Part shown: piece by piece, positions 1 through 6,953 of the stretch
How the letters are laid out: every line of letters begins with the position of its first letter
Numbering within the stretch: position 1 is the stretch's first letter
Assembly (NCBI RefSeq): GCF_902712855.1
Contig: NZ_LR743507.1
Location: 3,334,001-3,398,000, forward strand
DNA: 64,000 bases
Reading direction: 5' to 3'
Source: Variovorax paradoxus
Lineage (GTDB): Bacteria; Pseudomonadota; Gammaproteobacteria; Burkholderiales; Burkholderiaceae_C
The notes under the pieces: model-generated
What the model saw: only the letters and a program-made list of their open reading frames with translations
Told to the model about the DNA's origin: nothing
The model's database searches: none
Made by a program: the position numbers and the translations under genes

Positions 1-431
1 GGCGTGCCCAGCGAGGCCAGCATGGGCGTCGTGAAGATGCCGCCGAACACCGCGATCAGCAGCCCCATGAGGATGCCCACGGTGAGCGTGGTGCCGGCCA
101 CCGCCTTGACCTTGGCGACGTCGCGCGCGCCCCAGGCTTGGCCGATGAGCACCGACGCGCCAGCGCCCAGTCCGATGATGAAGGCGATGAAGAAGAACAT
201 CACCGGAAAGAAGCTCGACACCGCGGCCAGCGCGCTCACGCCGAGCATCTGCCCGACGTAGATGTTGTTCAGCGTGCCCGACAGCGACTGCAGGATGTTG
301 CTCAGCAGCATCGGCGCGAGGAAGAAAAGGAACACCTTCCACAGCGGCCGCGGCGTGTTGACGGGCGCCACGGGCACGCCATGCAGGCCGCTCTGGCCAC
401 TGCCGGCGGATGTCTCTGTCGTTGTTCTCAT
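1..431 (-). CDS. MATE family efflux transporter (N-terminal part, cut by window edge)
   Basis: The reverse strand reads an open frame from ATG at 431 to the window edge, about 143 residues, so the C-terminal two thirds of a usual 450-residue MATE protein lies outside. After a polar 24-residue lead come hydrophobic helices with the typical MATE opening (LWKVFLFFLAPMLLSNILQS, then NNIYVGQMLG and a stretch rich in Gly/Ala with GLGAGASVLIGQAWGARD). MATE proteins are inner-membrane Na+ or H+ driven exporters of cationic drugs and metabolites. The start overlaps the stop of the upstream DUF2239 gene by 4 bases (ATGA), and both follow a MarR regulator, so this is probably the exporter of a MarR-controlled stress operon. 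Family call is firm; substrate is unknown. Confidence 0.88.
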   Translation of the reverse strand, partial: MRTTTETSAGSGQSGLHGVPVAPVNTPRPLWKVFLFFLAPMLLSNILQSLSGTLNNIYVGQMLGVSALAAVSSFFPVMFFFIAFIIGLGAGASVLIGQAWGARDVAKVKAVAGTTLTVGILMGLLIAVFGGIFTTPMLASLGT

Positions 432-1021
432 TGGGGGTTCCAGCTGGCGGCGGAGAGTGTCTTCAGGTGGGTGCGCAGGTCCGCGGGCCAGGGTTCGATC
501 AGGTGGCCGAAGCGCTGTTCCTCGCCGGCGAACAAGGCGCGCGTGGCTTCCTCGAAGCCAGGCAGATTGCCGGCGATGGCGGTCATGAAGCGGTAGGTGG
601 CTTCGCGCGCGGCACGTGCGGTGTCGCGGTCGGCGTGCACATGGCGTGCGTCGTCGACCAGCTTGCGCAGCGCAACCGAGGCGCCGCCGGGCTGGCGGCC
701 GAGCCAGTCCCAGTGGCGCGGCAGCAGCGTGACTTCGCGCGCGACCACGCCGAGCTTGGGCCGGCCGACGCCGCGAGGCGCTTCGTCGCGGTGCTCGCGC
801 GGATCATGGCTGTCGCGTGCGCCGCTCGCCGACGGCGGCAGCGCATGCAGGTCGCGCGGATCGAGGTCGAATTGGGCTCCGGTCTGGTCGTCGAACACCA
901 GGTACGGGCCAGGGTCGTCGCGGCGGCGCAGTTGGTCGATCACTTCGGCCTTCGTGCCGTGCGCAACGCGCTGGAAACCAAAGAAGACGGTCAGGGTGGT
1001 TGATGGGTTGTCTGGTGACAT
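428..1021 (-). CDS. DUF2239 family protein
   Basis: A 197-residue soluble protein. It begins with a beta-rich segment (TLTVFFGFQRVAHGTKAEV) and has the DPRDLHALPP stretch and the central GRPKLGVVAREVTLLPRHWDWL motif that I associate with DUF2239, a family of unknown function common in proteobacteria and often next to regulators and exporters. The second half is helical and charged. Stop overlaps the MATE start by 4 bases; 45 bases separate it from the MarR gene upstream, so all are probably one transcript. No enzymatic motif is visible and I do not assign a function. Confidence 0.8.
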   Translation of the reverse strand: MSPDNPSTTLTVFFGFQRVAHGTKAEVIDQLRRRDDPGPYLVFDDQTGAQFDLDPRDLHALPPSASGARDSHDPREHRDEAPRGVGRPKLGVVAREVTLLPRHWDWLGRQPGGASVALRKLVDDARHVHADRDTARAAREATYRFMTAIAGNLPGFEEATRALFAGEEQRFGHLIEPWPADLRTHLKTLSAASWNPQ

Positions 1022-1066
1022 TCGGTTATGTGTCTCCCGGAGACCGGGGCAAACGAGGTGCGTAAT

Positions 1067-1549
1067 CTACCCGCTGGCGCACGCGGGCGCTCGGCCGTGC
1101 GGAGGGTTGTCACCGCTCATTGCACTCATTGCAACAAGCGCGGTGTGCGCTGCACGCAGGCACTCGGGTTCGACGGGTCGCAGGGCTTCCTTGCAATGGG
1201 CTTCGACGGTCGCGACGGCATCCTGCACGAGCCGTCTTCCGCCGGGACGCAGCGCCGCATGGCGCCGCGCATCGGTGTCGGGGCCGGCGACGCGTTCGGC
1301 GAGGCCGGTCTTTTCGAGCAGGACCATCTTGCGGATGAGCGCGGACACGGGCAAGCCGAGGCTGTGCGCAAGGCCCGGCATGGGCAGGCGGCCGTGGTCC
1401 GAGCGCATGAGAAGGTAGAGGAGGGTGAAGTCGCCGAAGTTCAACCCGTGGAATGCGCCGAGGTCGTCATCGAGCCGCCGTGCGAGGCCGGCTTGGGCGT
1501 GGGTCAGCGCCAGGCAGAAGTCGAGCGCCCCCGGAACCGCGGCGCTCAT
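1067..1549 (-). CDS. MarR family transcriptional regulator
   Basis: Taking the ATG at 1549 gives 160 residues. The reading frame runs 48 bases further upstream, but 1549 is preferred because it forms an ATGA overlap with the GIY-YIG gene. The middle carries a winged-helix pattern: a FTLLYLLMRS helix, then MPGLAHSLGLPVSALIRKMV (recognition helix region) and the wing around AGPDTDARRHAALRPGGRRL, which matches the MarR consensus of D.R...L.LT..G. MarR proteins are dimeric repressors that bind near-palindromes and are released by small ligands. It lies second in the operon, downstream of a promoter flanked by two CCCGGG palindromes, so autoregulation is likely. The C-terminal tail is long and Pro/Ala-rich. 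Confidence 0.85.
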   Translation of the reverse strand: MSAAVPGALDFCLALTHAQAGLARRLDDDLGAFHGLNFGDFTLLYLLMRSDHGRLPMPGLAHSLGLPVSALIRKMVLLEKTGLAERVAGPDTDARRHAALRPGGRRLVQDAVATVEAHCKEALRPVEPECLRAAHTALVAMSAMSGDNPPHGRAPACASG

Positions 1550-1911
1550 GGCGTGTTGTAGCCGTGCTCGCCGAAGCACTGCAGCTCTTCCTGCCACAGC
1601 GCCAGCAGCTTCTCGAGCTCTGCCGCACGGTCGAAGCCCGGGTCGTTCTCGCGTTCCTTGACGCGGTCGACCACCTCGAAGCCAAATTGCTCGGGCCCAA
1701 GCGCCAGCCAGTCCTGCAGCAGGGCCTTGTTGCGGTGCGAGCGCAGGTTGAGCTCGAAGCGTGCGCGGTTTATGGCGCCTTCCACGTCGAGGCTGCCGGC
1801 GACGTAGACGCGCGCGTTCGATCGGTTGCGGATGGCGAACACGCCGGCGGGGCGTACGCTGTCCTTGTATTGCCGGCTCAGGGCACGCTTGGTTTCAGGT
1901 GACAGGTTCAT
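1546..1911 (-). CDS. GIY-YIG nuclease superfamily protein
   Basis: 121 residues from ATG 1911; the frame extends upstream to 1947 but crosses the promoter and operator, so 1911 is chosen. The sequence contains GVFAIRN followed by ARVYVAGSLDVEGAINRARFELN, the bacterial single-domain GIY-YIG layout in which the second half-motif is degenerate (VYVAGS instead of YIG). Family members are small DNA nucleases or domains of unclear role. It is the first gene of a four-gene minus-strand operon with marR, DUF2239 and MATE. The predicted transcription start falls almost on the ATG, so the message may be leaderless. Activity is uncertain because the motif is weak. Confidence 0.72.
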   Translation of the reverse strand: MNLSPETKRALSRQYKDSVRPAGVFAIRNRSNARVYVAGSLDVEGAINRARFELNLRSHRNKALLQDWLALGPEQFGFEVVDRVKERENDPGFDRAAELEKLLALWQEELQCFGEHGYNTP

Positions 1912-1918
1912 CGCCCAG

Positions 1919-1947
1919 ATATTACCCGGGTGAAATATGATTGGCAA
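1919..1947 (-). promoter_or_regulatory. Sigma-70 type promoter for the GIY-YIG/marR operon
   Basis: Read on the minus strand, a -35 element TTGCCA (1947-1942) and a -10 element TAATAT (1924-1919) are separated by exactly 17 bases. The expected transcription start, about 7 bases past the -10, is near 1912, one base from the ATG at 1911. The proximal CCCGGG palindrome lies inside the spacer and touches the -10, an ideal repressor position. Assignment is by eye. Confidence 0.6.
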
Positions 1948-1961
1948 TAAGACCCGGGTAA
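1922..1961. promoter_or_regulatory. Paired MarR operator, TTACCCGGGT / ACCCGGGTAA
   Basis: Two copies of the 8-base palindrome ACCCGGGT lie at 1924-1931 and 1952-1959, centre to centre 28 bases, embedded in a larger perfect inverted repeat TTACCCGGGT (1922-1931) and ACCCGGGTAA (1952-1961). They bracket the -35 and -10 of the operon that contains the MarR gene. A dimer on each site would block polymerase. That the local MarR binds here is inference from position and symmetry. Confidence 0.62.
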
Positions 1962-1968
1962 AAAGAGA

Positions 1969-2475
1969 TCAGCTTTCCCGCAGCCGGCGCCAGCCCCGGG
2001 ACACGAGGCGATTGATCGCACGGGCCATCCGCCAAGGCCGCGTCTGCCGCACGAGATGGAACACGTGGTCTTTCCAGGCCTTCCATCGCGGATACCAGCG
2101 GGCAAACCACGGAATGCGCATCAGCGGCCCTTCGACCAGCTGGAAGATCCGCGCCACGATGGCAGTGCCCGCCAGCTTGGCCAGTACCAGCACGGTGATC
2201 GCGGTGGCGGCGTGGCCGCGGCTGAAAAGAAAGAGCGCCAGCACCTTCACCGGCAGCAGAAGGACGACCGGAATGAAGAAGGCCAGCAGCGCGCCCCAGG
2301 GCGGCAGGCGGCGCAGCCTGTCTTCGAGCGCGGCCCAGAACGGCAGGCGGGCCAGTCGTGCCACCAGTGCCGCCAGCGGCTCCCACCCCCATTCCTCGAA
2401 CAGCAGCAGTGGAACGACCAGTGCGATGCCGAGAGCGCGGAGGAGGGCGCGCAGGAAGCGCGCGATCGATGTCAT
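1969..2475 (-). CDS. Small membrane protein of unknown function
   Basis: 168 residues from ATG 2475 (six residues further upstream are possible). The N-terminus MTSIARFLRALLRALGIALVVPLLLFEEWGW holds one hydrophobic helix, then a polar stretch of short arginine-rich helices, then a strong hydrophobic pair around ALLAFFIPVVLLLPVKVLALFLF and AATAITVLVLAKLAGTAIVARIF. The C-terminus is very basic and Trp/Arg-rich, probably cytoplasmic. I recognise homologues only as hypothetical proteobacterial membrane proteins. It ends 58 bases upstream of the marR operon start codon, on the same strand, and the operon promoter lies just after its stop. Confidence 0.65.
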   Translation of the reverse strand: MTSIARFLRALLRALGIALVVPLLLFEEWGWEPLAALVARLARLPFWAALEDRLRRLPPWGALLAFFIPVVLLLPVKVLALFLFSRGHAATAITVLVLAKLAGTAIVARIFQLVEGPLMRIPWFARWYPRWKAWKDHVFHLVRQTRPWRMARAINRLVSRGWRRLRES

Positions 2476-2538
2476 GCGCGAAGGGTACGGCAACGCGCGC
2501 CCTTTGGCGCGCGTTGCGTTGGAGAAAGCGCGAAGCCG

Positions 2539-2871
2539 TTATTTCCTTGCCGGTGCAAAGAACAGGTATTCGCCGCGGCCGAGTTCCGGCGTGACCTCGT
2601 AGCCGGCGCACAGGTCGGTGCTGCACGGCACGATCACCACGCGGGGCCAGATGGTGGCTGCCGTCGGGAAACCCGGCATGTACTGCGGCACGTGCCAGAC
2701 GCCCAGATCGCCGACGGGTTCGGCGTTGTCCGTGCCCCTGGCGTTCTGCACGCCGCTGCCCATGTTCACGCGCTCGATGCGCAGCAGGTTGTTCGGCGGC
2801 GGCGCGGCGGCGGCAGCCATTGCCGCTGCGAGGCCGCAGGCTGCCGTCCAGAGGAGCAGGGTCCTGGTCAT
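2539..2871 (-). CDS. Exported protein of unknown function
   Basis: 110 residues with an N-terminal signal peptide (MTRTLLLWTAACGLAAAMAAAAA, cleavage probably after an Ala near residue 23). The mature part is about 87 residues and contains two cysteines close together (VPCSTDLCAGY) that could form a disulfide. A GGGAG-type ribosome site precedes the ATG. It follows another exported protein gene by 16 bases on the same strand, so the two are likely co-transcribed with the Ser-rich protein gene upstream. No family recognised. Confidence 0.6.
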   Translation of the reverse strand: MTRTLLLWTAACGLAAAMAAAAAPPPNNLLRIERVNMGSGVQNARGTDNAEPVGDLGVWHVPQYMPGFPTAATIWPRVVIVPCSTDLCAGYEVTPELGRGEYLFFAPARK

Positions 2872-2887
2872 TTCGGACTCCCGGTGC

Positions 2888-3931
2888 TCACTGCGGGAAT
2901 TCCGTCGAACGGCGCGCCACCGCGACGTCGCCGGGTTCGCCCATCAGACGTGCCGCGCGGATGGCGGAAACGTCGGCCGGGTCGATCGGCGTCACCGTGG
3001 CACTCGCGACAGGCGTCACCTCGACCGTGGCCGGCTGCTGCACCGCCACGGCGGCAACCGGCTGCGTCGTCGCCGCCGGCACTGCTGCGGAGGCGCGTGC
3101 TGCCGGTAGCCCGGGCACCGCGGCAACGGGTTCAGGCGCGGGCTGTTGTGCCGCAACTTGCGGCGCGGGTTGCGGTGCAGGTTCCGCCTTGACCATCGGC
3201 GCTGCCGGCGCCGGCAAAGGAGCCGCCGGTGGCAGGGGCGCCGCTGCCGCCGGCTGCGGCGTCGGAACGGGGCTGGGCACCGGCGGTGCGATGGCCGCCA
3301 CGGGCTGGACCGGCGCAGGTGCCGGTGCGGGTGGCGGTGCCACGGGCGCTGCAACCGCCACCGGGCGCGGTGCAGCACCGATCGACGAAGCCTGCGGGCC
3401 GTAGGCATTCACGCGTTCGTCGGCGTTCATCGACTGCGGGCACTTGGTGCCGGTCATCTCGAGCGCGGCCTGCGCTGCGGGGTCCATGCAGTCCATGGCC
3501 AGCGAGGCGGCCTTCATGCCCTTGTTCCAGAGTTCGCGGCTCATCTTGAGCCGCTTGCAGTGCTCGTCCGTCCAGGTGGTGCCGAAGCTGAGGCCGACAC
3601 CGGGGCCGTTCGCGCTAGCGCTCGTGCTGCCCATGCAGGTGTCGTTGCTGGTCGTCAGGTTCGGTCCGTTGACGGACGGCACGTTCTTGATCGTGTAGCT
3701 GCCCGCGTAATCCACCGTGTTGGTGGTAGCGCCCGTGTTGTTGACGTTCTGGTTGCTGGTCATCGTGGTGGTCACGTTGGCCGGGCTCGAGAAGGTCACG
3801 GCCTGGGTGTTGCCCTGGGCCGACGTGGTCGCCGAACTGCTGGAGCCGTTGTTCGCACCGCCGTTGTTGGTTGTCTGGGCCATTGCCGCCACGGAGGCGG
3901 TCAGCACTACGCAAAAAAGCAGCTTCTTCAT
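2888..3931 (-). CDS. Exported protein with Pro/Ala-rich C-terminal half
   Basis: 347 residues. A clean signal peptide (MKKLLFCVVLTASVAAMAQ) follows a strong ribosome site (AAAGGAGA). Residues about 20-100 are Asn/Thr/Ser-rich and low in charge, as in extracellular beta-rich proteins. A short cysteine-containing region follows (DEHCKRLKMSRELWNKGM, MDCMDPAAQ, TKCPQSM), then about 140 residues of Pro/Ala/Val repeats, and a folded-looking C-terminus. The pattern resembles cell-surface or matrix proteins, but I know no characterised member. It sits between two other exported proteins and next to a divergent two-component system, which may control it. Confidence 0.62.
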   Translation of the reverse strand: MKKLLFCVVLTASVAAMAQTTNNGGANNGSSSSATTSAQGNTQAVTFSSPANVTTTMTSNQNVNNTGATTNTVDYAGSYTIKNVPSVNGPNLTTSNDTCMGSTSASANGPGVGLSFGTTWTDEHCKRLKMSRELWNKGMKAASLAMDCMDPAAQAALEMTGTKCPQSMNADERVNAYGPQASSIGAAPRPVAVAAPVAPPPAPAPAPVQPVAAIAPPVPSPVPTPQPAAAAPLPPAAPLPAPAAPMVKAEPAPQPAPQVAAQQPAPEPVAAVPGLPAARASAAVPAATTQPVAAVAVQQPATVEVTPVASATVTPIDPADVSAIRAARLMGEPGDVAVARRSTEFPQ

Positions 3932-4005
3932 TTTTCGTCTCCTTTGATGACCGGGGAGGGGCGGGTGCCCCTCCCCATGAATGCAGCAACCGATGCGTGC
4001 GAGGC

Positions 4006-4695
4006 TCAGGGAGCCGATGCGGTCGCGCTGGAAGCGGCGGAGCCACCGGTGCCGCCACCGTTGGTGAAGCCGCCTGCATTGCCGAAGGCGAAGTTGCTCA
4101 CGCCGAACGAGCCGCCGTTCGAACCTGCGGTTGCAGAGGTCGAGGTGCCGTTGATCGGGCCGTTGACGGCGCCCGACGAGGCGTTGTAGCCCGAGGTCGT
4201 GGTCGACGTGCGGGTCACCACGGCGAGACCGCCGCCAGGACCTGCCGCCGTGGCGGCCGTGTTGTTGGTGCTCGAGGATGCGGCGCCGCCTGCGCTGCCG
4301 CTCACGTGGGTCATTCCACCCGCGGAGTAGTTGGCATTGCCGGACGAGGTCGCATTGGCCTGGGCATTGGCACCGCCTGTTGCGGCACCGTTGCCGGTGG
4401 TCAGGGCCATGCTGGTCACGCGTCCCGTGGAGGTGGCGGAACCGTTCGCCGAGGCGCCGCCGATGGCGAAGCCCGGAACGGCGAATGCGCTGCCTGAGGC
4501 ACTGGCGTTGGCCGACGAACCGGAGTTCGCGGCGTTGTAGCTCAGTGCACTGCCCGTTCCGGAACTGGCGGCCGAAGAGCCCGCCGAGCTCGAAGAGCCG
4601 GTCGTGGTGGAGGTGGCTGCGATGGCGGAGCTGCCCGTTGCCGAAGCAACGCCGCCAACCAGAACCACTGCGATCGCGATGAGAGTCTTCTTCAT
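4006..4695 (-). CDS. Exported Ser/Ala/Gly/Thr-rich low-complexity protein
   Basis: 229 residues. The signal peptide MKKTLIAIAVVLVGGVASATG is followed by a mature chain made almost only of Ser, Ala, Gly, Thr and Asn with hardly any charged residue or cysteine and no aromatic core. Such composition is typical of secreted fibre, adhesin or matrix proteins, but no repeat unit of fixed length is visible. A GAGG ribosome site precedes the ATG. It heads a run of three exported-protein genes and is divergent from the LuxR-type response regulator gene at 5077. Function unknown. Confidence 0.58.
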   Translation of the reverse strand: MKKTLIAIAVVLVGGVASATGSSAIAATSTTTGSSSSAGSSAASSGTGSALSYNAANSGSSANASASGSAFAVPGFAIGGASANGSATSTGRVTSMALTTGNGAATGGANAQANATSSGNANYSAGGMTHVSGSAGGAASSSTNNTAATAAGPGGGLAVVTRTSTTTSGYNASSGAVNGPINGTSTSATAGSNGGSFGVSNFAFGNAGGFTNGGGTGGSAASSATASAP

Positions 4696-5076
4696 GATGC
4701 TGCCTCTATGGATTTGTGGAACACATCTGATCGCCGGCCCCTCCGGCCATCAGTTCGCGGTCTGTGACGCCGAATCGGATGTTTCTGCGACGACCGGGGT
4801 GCAGTTTCTGCGTCGGGCCGGCAATGAAAAATGCCCTGCTCTAGGTAGTGCGAGGCTATGGCGAAAGGCATGCCGGGGCAGGTTGCGTGTGCTCACAAGA
4901 AACCGCTTCACCATCCGAGGAAATATGCAGAAACTAGCACTTTTGTTGGACAGTAAAGCCCATCAGCAACAAAATGCAACCGAAGTAATCAAAAAAGCTG
5001 AAACTCAAAATCTGAGTAGAAATGAATTAACTTTTGGACACGAACACGGGGTTTTAATTGTCACAAAGGGGTTGGA
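4696..5076. other. Divergent intergenic region, partly AT-rich
   Basis: The 380 bases between the Ser-rich protein gene (minus) and the response regulator (plus). The left part has normal GC content; from about 4920 the base composition becomes clearly AT-rich, unlike any flanking gene, up to about 5130 inside the start of the regulator. It must hold promoters for both directions. It also holds a short open frame described separately. I see no confident -35/-10 pair. Confidence 0.5.
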
Positions 5077-5104
5077 ATGGAAAGCGAACTCGACATTTCG
5101 TTGA
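4925..5104 (+). CDS. Possible small leader ORF before the response regulator
   Basis: A 59-residue frame with ATG at 4925 preceded by GAGG four bases upstream. It is hydrophilic (starts MQKLALLLDSKAHQQQ) and ends 28 bases inside the response regulator gene, in another frame, so it could couple translation of the regulator. Codon use is AT-rich and unlike neighbours; there is no recognisable family. It may be only an untranslated leader. Confidence 0.25.
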   Translation: MQKLALLLDSKAHQQQNATEVIKKAETQNLSRNELTFGHEHGVLIVTKGLEWKANSTFR

Positions 5105-5871
5105 CAGAAGTTGGTACTGGGGCTAGGAAGTACTCGAACCCTGGTCAATTCGGGGGGCTGTTGTCACCCTCCGCCGACACGCTGCCCTGGCCGGATTTCC
5201 TCACCGGACAGCAAACCAAACCAGTACGCGTTCTCTTGGTAGACGACGACCCGTTTGTGCGCCGCGTCATCGCCCAGGAGCTCCTCGGCGACCTGCGCAT
5301 CCAGCTCGAAGGGCAGGCCGGCACCCTGCGCGAAGGCCGGCGGCTGCTGATGCAGCACGAGTTCGACGTGTTGATGGTCGACATCCGCCTCGGCGACGGC
5401 AGCGGGTTCGAGCTGATCGAGGAAGCGAAGCGCCACCGCAGCGCCGCCGAGATCATCGTCATCTCCGCGCTCGAGGACGAACCCCAGGTCCTGCATGCCT
5501 TCGAGCTCGGCGCCTCCGGCTACCTGGTCAAGAATGCGTGGTTCCAGAGCTATGCGCAGGCCGTTCTGCAGGTGGTCAACGGCGGAGCGGCCATCACGCC
5601 GCGGCTGGCGCGACGCCTGCTCGTGCACCTCGACCACAAGCGCACCAACGTCAACCCGGTGCGGCCGCCCGAGAGCAAGGCGACCTTGTCGGCGCGGGAG
5701 CGTGAAGTGTTGCGACTTGTAGCGACAGGGTACGTTACAGAGGAGATCGCTCTGCAGCTCACCATCAGCGCCCAGACGGTCAATGCCCACGTCAAGAACA
5801 TTTACAGGAAACTGCACGCCCATACACGTGCGCAGGCGGTGAGCTTCGCCTCGCACCGGGGTCTTCTATAG
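5077..5871 (+). CDS. Two-component response regulator, NarL/LuxR type
   Basis: 264 residues. After an unusual 45-residue N-terminal extension comes a receiver domain: acidic cluster LLVDDDPF (Asp56-58), phosphoacceptor Asp102 in VLMVDIRLGD, and the switch lysine in GYLVKNAW. Residues about 200-264 form a LuxR-type helix-turn-helix (LSAREREVLRLVATG, then IALQLTISAQTVNAHVKNIY). It is a DNA-binding regulator activated by phosphorylation. The kinase gene follows after 8 bases, so they are an operon pair. AAGGGG six bases before the ATG is a good ribosome site. Targets are not shown; the divergent exported-protein genes are the nearest candidates. Confidence 0.92.
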   Translation: MESELDISLTEVGTGARKYSNPGQFGGLLSPSADTLPWPDFLTGQQTKPVRVLLVDDDPFVRRVIAQELLGDLRIQLEGQAGTLREGRRLLMQHEFDVLMVDIRLGDGSGFELIEEAKRHRSAAEIIVISALEDEPQVLHAFELGASGYLVKNAWFQSYAQAVLQVVNGGAAITPRLARRLLVHLDHKRTNVNPVRPPESKATLSAREREVLRLVATGYVTEEIALQLTISAQTVNAHVKNIYRKLHAHTRAQAVSFASHRGLL

Positions 5872-5879
5872 GCCGTCTC

Positions 5880-6875
5880 ATGCTCGCGCCGCAGGTCCTT
5901 CAGATTCCGCACTTCCTGGAAGACCAGTTCGTGTGGTTGTCGATCGGAACCTGGGGCATGCTGCTGATGTGGCTGCGCGCGCGCATCTCGCGCCGGCGCG
6001 TGCTCATGTGGGCCGTGCTCGCGGGGGCGCTGCACCTGACGCCGGTGGCGGCGCAGGTGCTTCGCGCCACCTCGGCCATCTCCTTCATGGCGGATGACAT
6101 GCCGTTCACTTTCTGGGCCCTCCAGGTGTTCAACGTGCTGGTGCTCGGCACGATCCTCGGCATCTGGTACGTCGCACAGCGCCGCGCGGCGCGGCTGCGG
6201 CAGGTGCAGGCCGTGATGAACGAACGCCGGCGCATCGCCAACGACCTGCACGACGGCGTGGGGTCCCGGCTGGTGGCGCTGCTGGCAAGCCAGGACCCCA
6301 AGGCGAGCGGCCCCGACAGCCTCGCGATGGCGCTGCAGGCCTGCCTGCTCGAACTGCAGCTCACGGTCGACGGCCTGGACGACCAGACCCATGCCACCGT
6401 GCTGGAGCGGCTGGGCCACCTGCGCTATCGACTGCGCCCGGCTTTCGAGCGCATGGGCATCGCCCTCGAATGGAACATCTCCGCCGAGGCCCAGGCGCTC
6501 GACCTGCCGCCCGAGACGGCCACGCAGGTCTGCCGGGTGGCGCAGGAGGCGCTGTCGAATGCGCTGCGCCACTCGCGCGCCAGCCGCGTCGAACTGCGCG
6601 TCGCGGCGCAGGACAGGGGCAGGGCGCTGTCGATCGAGGTGCGCGACAACGGCCGCGGCCTGCAGCCGCAGGCTGCAGGCTCGCCCGAGCTGCCGGCGCC
6701 CACGAACCTCGGAAAGGGCTTGCGAAGCATGCACTCGCGCGCCGAGGCCATCGGCGGCGAGCTGGACATCATGGGCATCGCGCCGTACGGTCTCTGCGTG
6801 CGTCTCGTGGTGCCGTGCAAGGCCGCGGCCGACGAGCCGCAAAGCACCCGGCCACAGGCCGAAAGCATGCTGTAA
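5880..6875 (+). CDS. Sensor histidine kinase, NarL-partner (HisKA_3) type
   Basis: 331 residues. Three hydrophobic segments in the first 100 residues (around WLSIGTWGMLLMWL, LMWAVLAGALHLTPV and FWALQVFNVLVLGTILGIWY) anchor it in the inner membrane with almost no periplasmic loop, so it probably senses a membrane or cytoplasmic signal. The dimerisation box is ERRRIANDLHDGVGSRLV with phosphoacceptor His124. The ATPase domain has the N-box QEALSNALRHSRAS and the G-box VRDNGRGL. It phosphorylates the regulator encoded just upstream. No sensory domain such as PAS or HAMP is visible. Confidence 0.9.
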   Translation: MLAPQVLQIPHFLEDQFVWLSIGTWGMLLMWLRARISRRRVLMWAVLAGALHLTPVAAQVLRATSAISFMADDMPFTFWALQVFNVLVLGTILGIWYVAQRRAARLRQVQAVMNERRRIANDLHDGVGSRLVALLASQDPKASGPDSLAMALQACLLELQLTVDGLDDQTHATVLERLGHLRYRLRPAFERMGIALEWNISAEAQALDLPPETATQVCRVAQEALSNALRHSRASRVELRVAAQDRGRALSIEVRDNGRGLQPQAAGSPELPAPTNLGKGLRSMHSRAEAIGGELDIMGIAPYGLCVRLVVPCKAAADEPQSTRPQAESML

Positions 6876-6953
6876 CACCGCGCGCCGGGCGCCCGGGCGG
6901 CACCGTCTGCGCCTATGGCAAACTCCCGCGCTTTGCCAGGGACGCGCTCAAGC

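Noticed and set aside
6875..6915. CCGGGCGCCCGG palindrome as a terminator after the kinase gene
   Set aside because: The palindrome has no loop and no T run, so it is more likely chance in GC-rich DNA.
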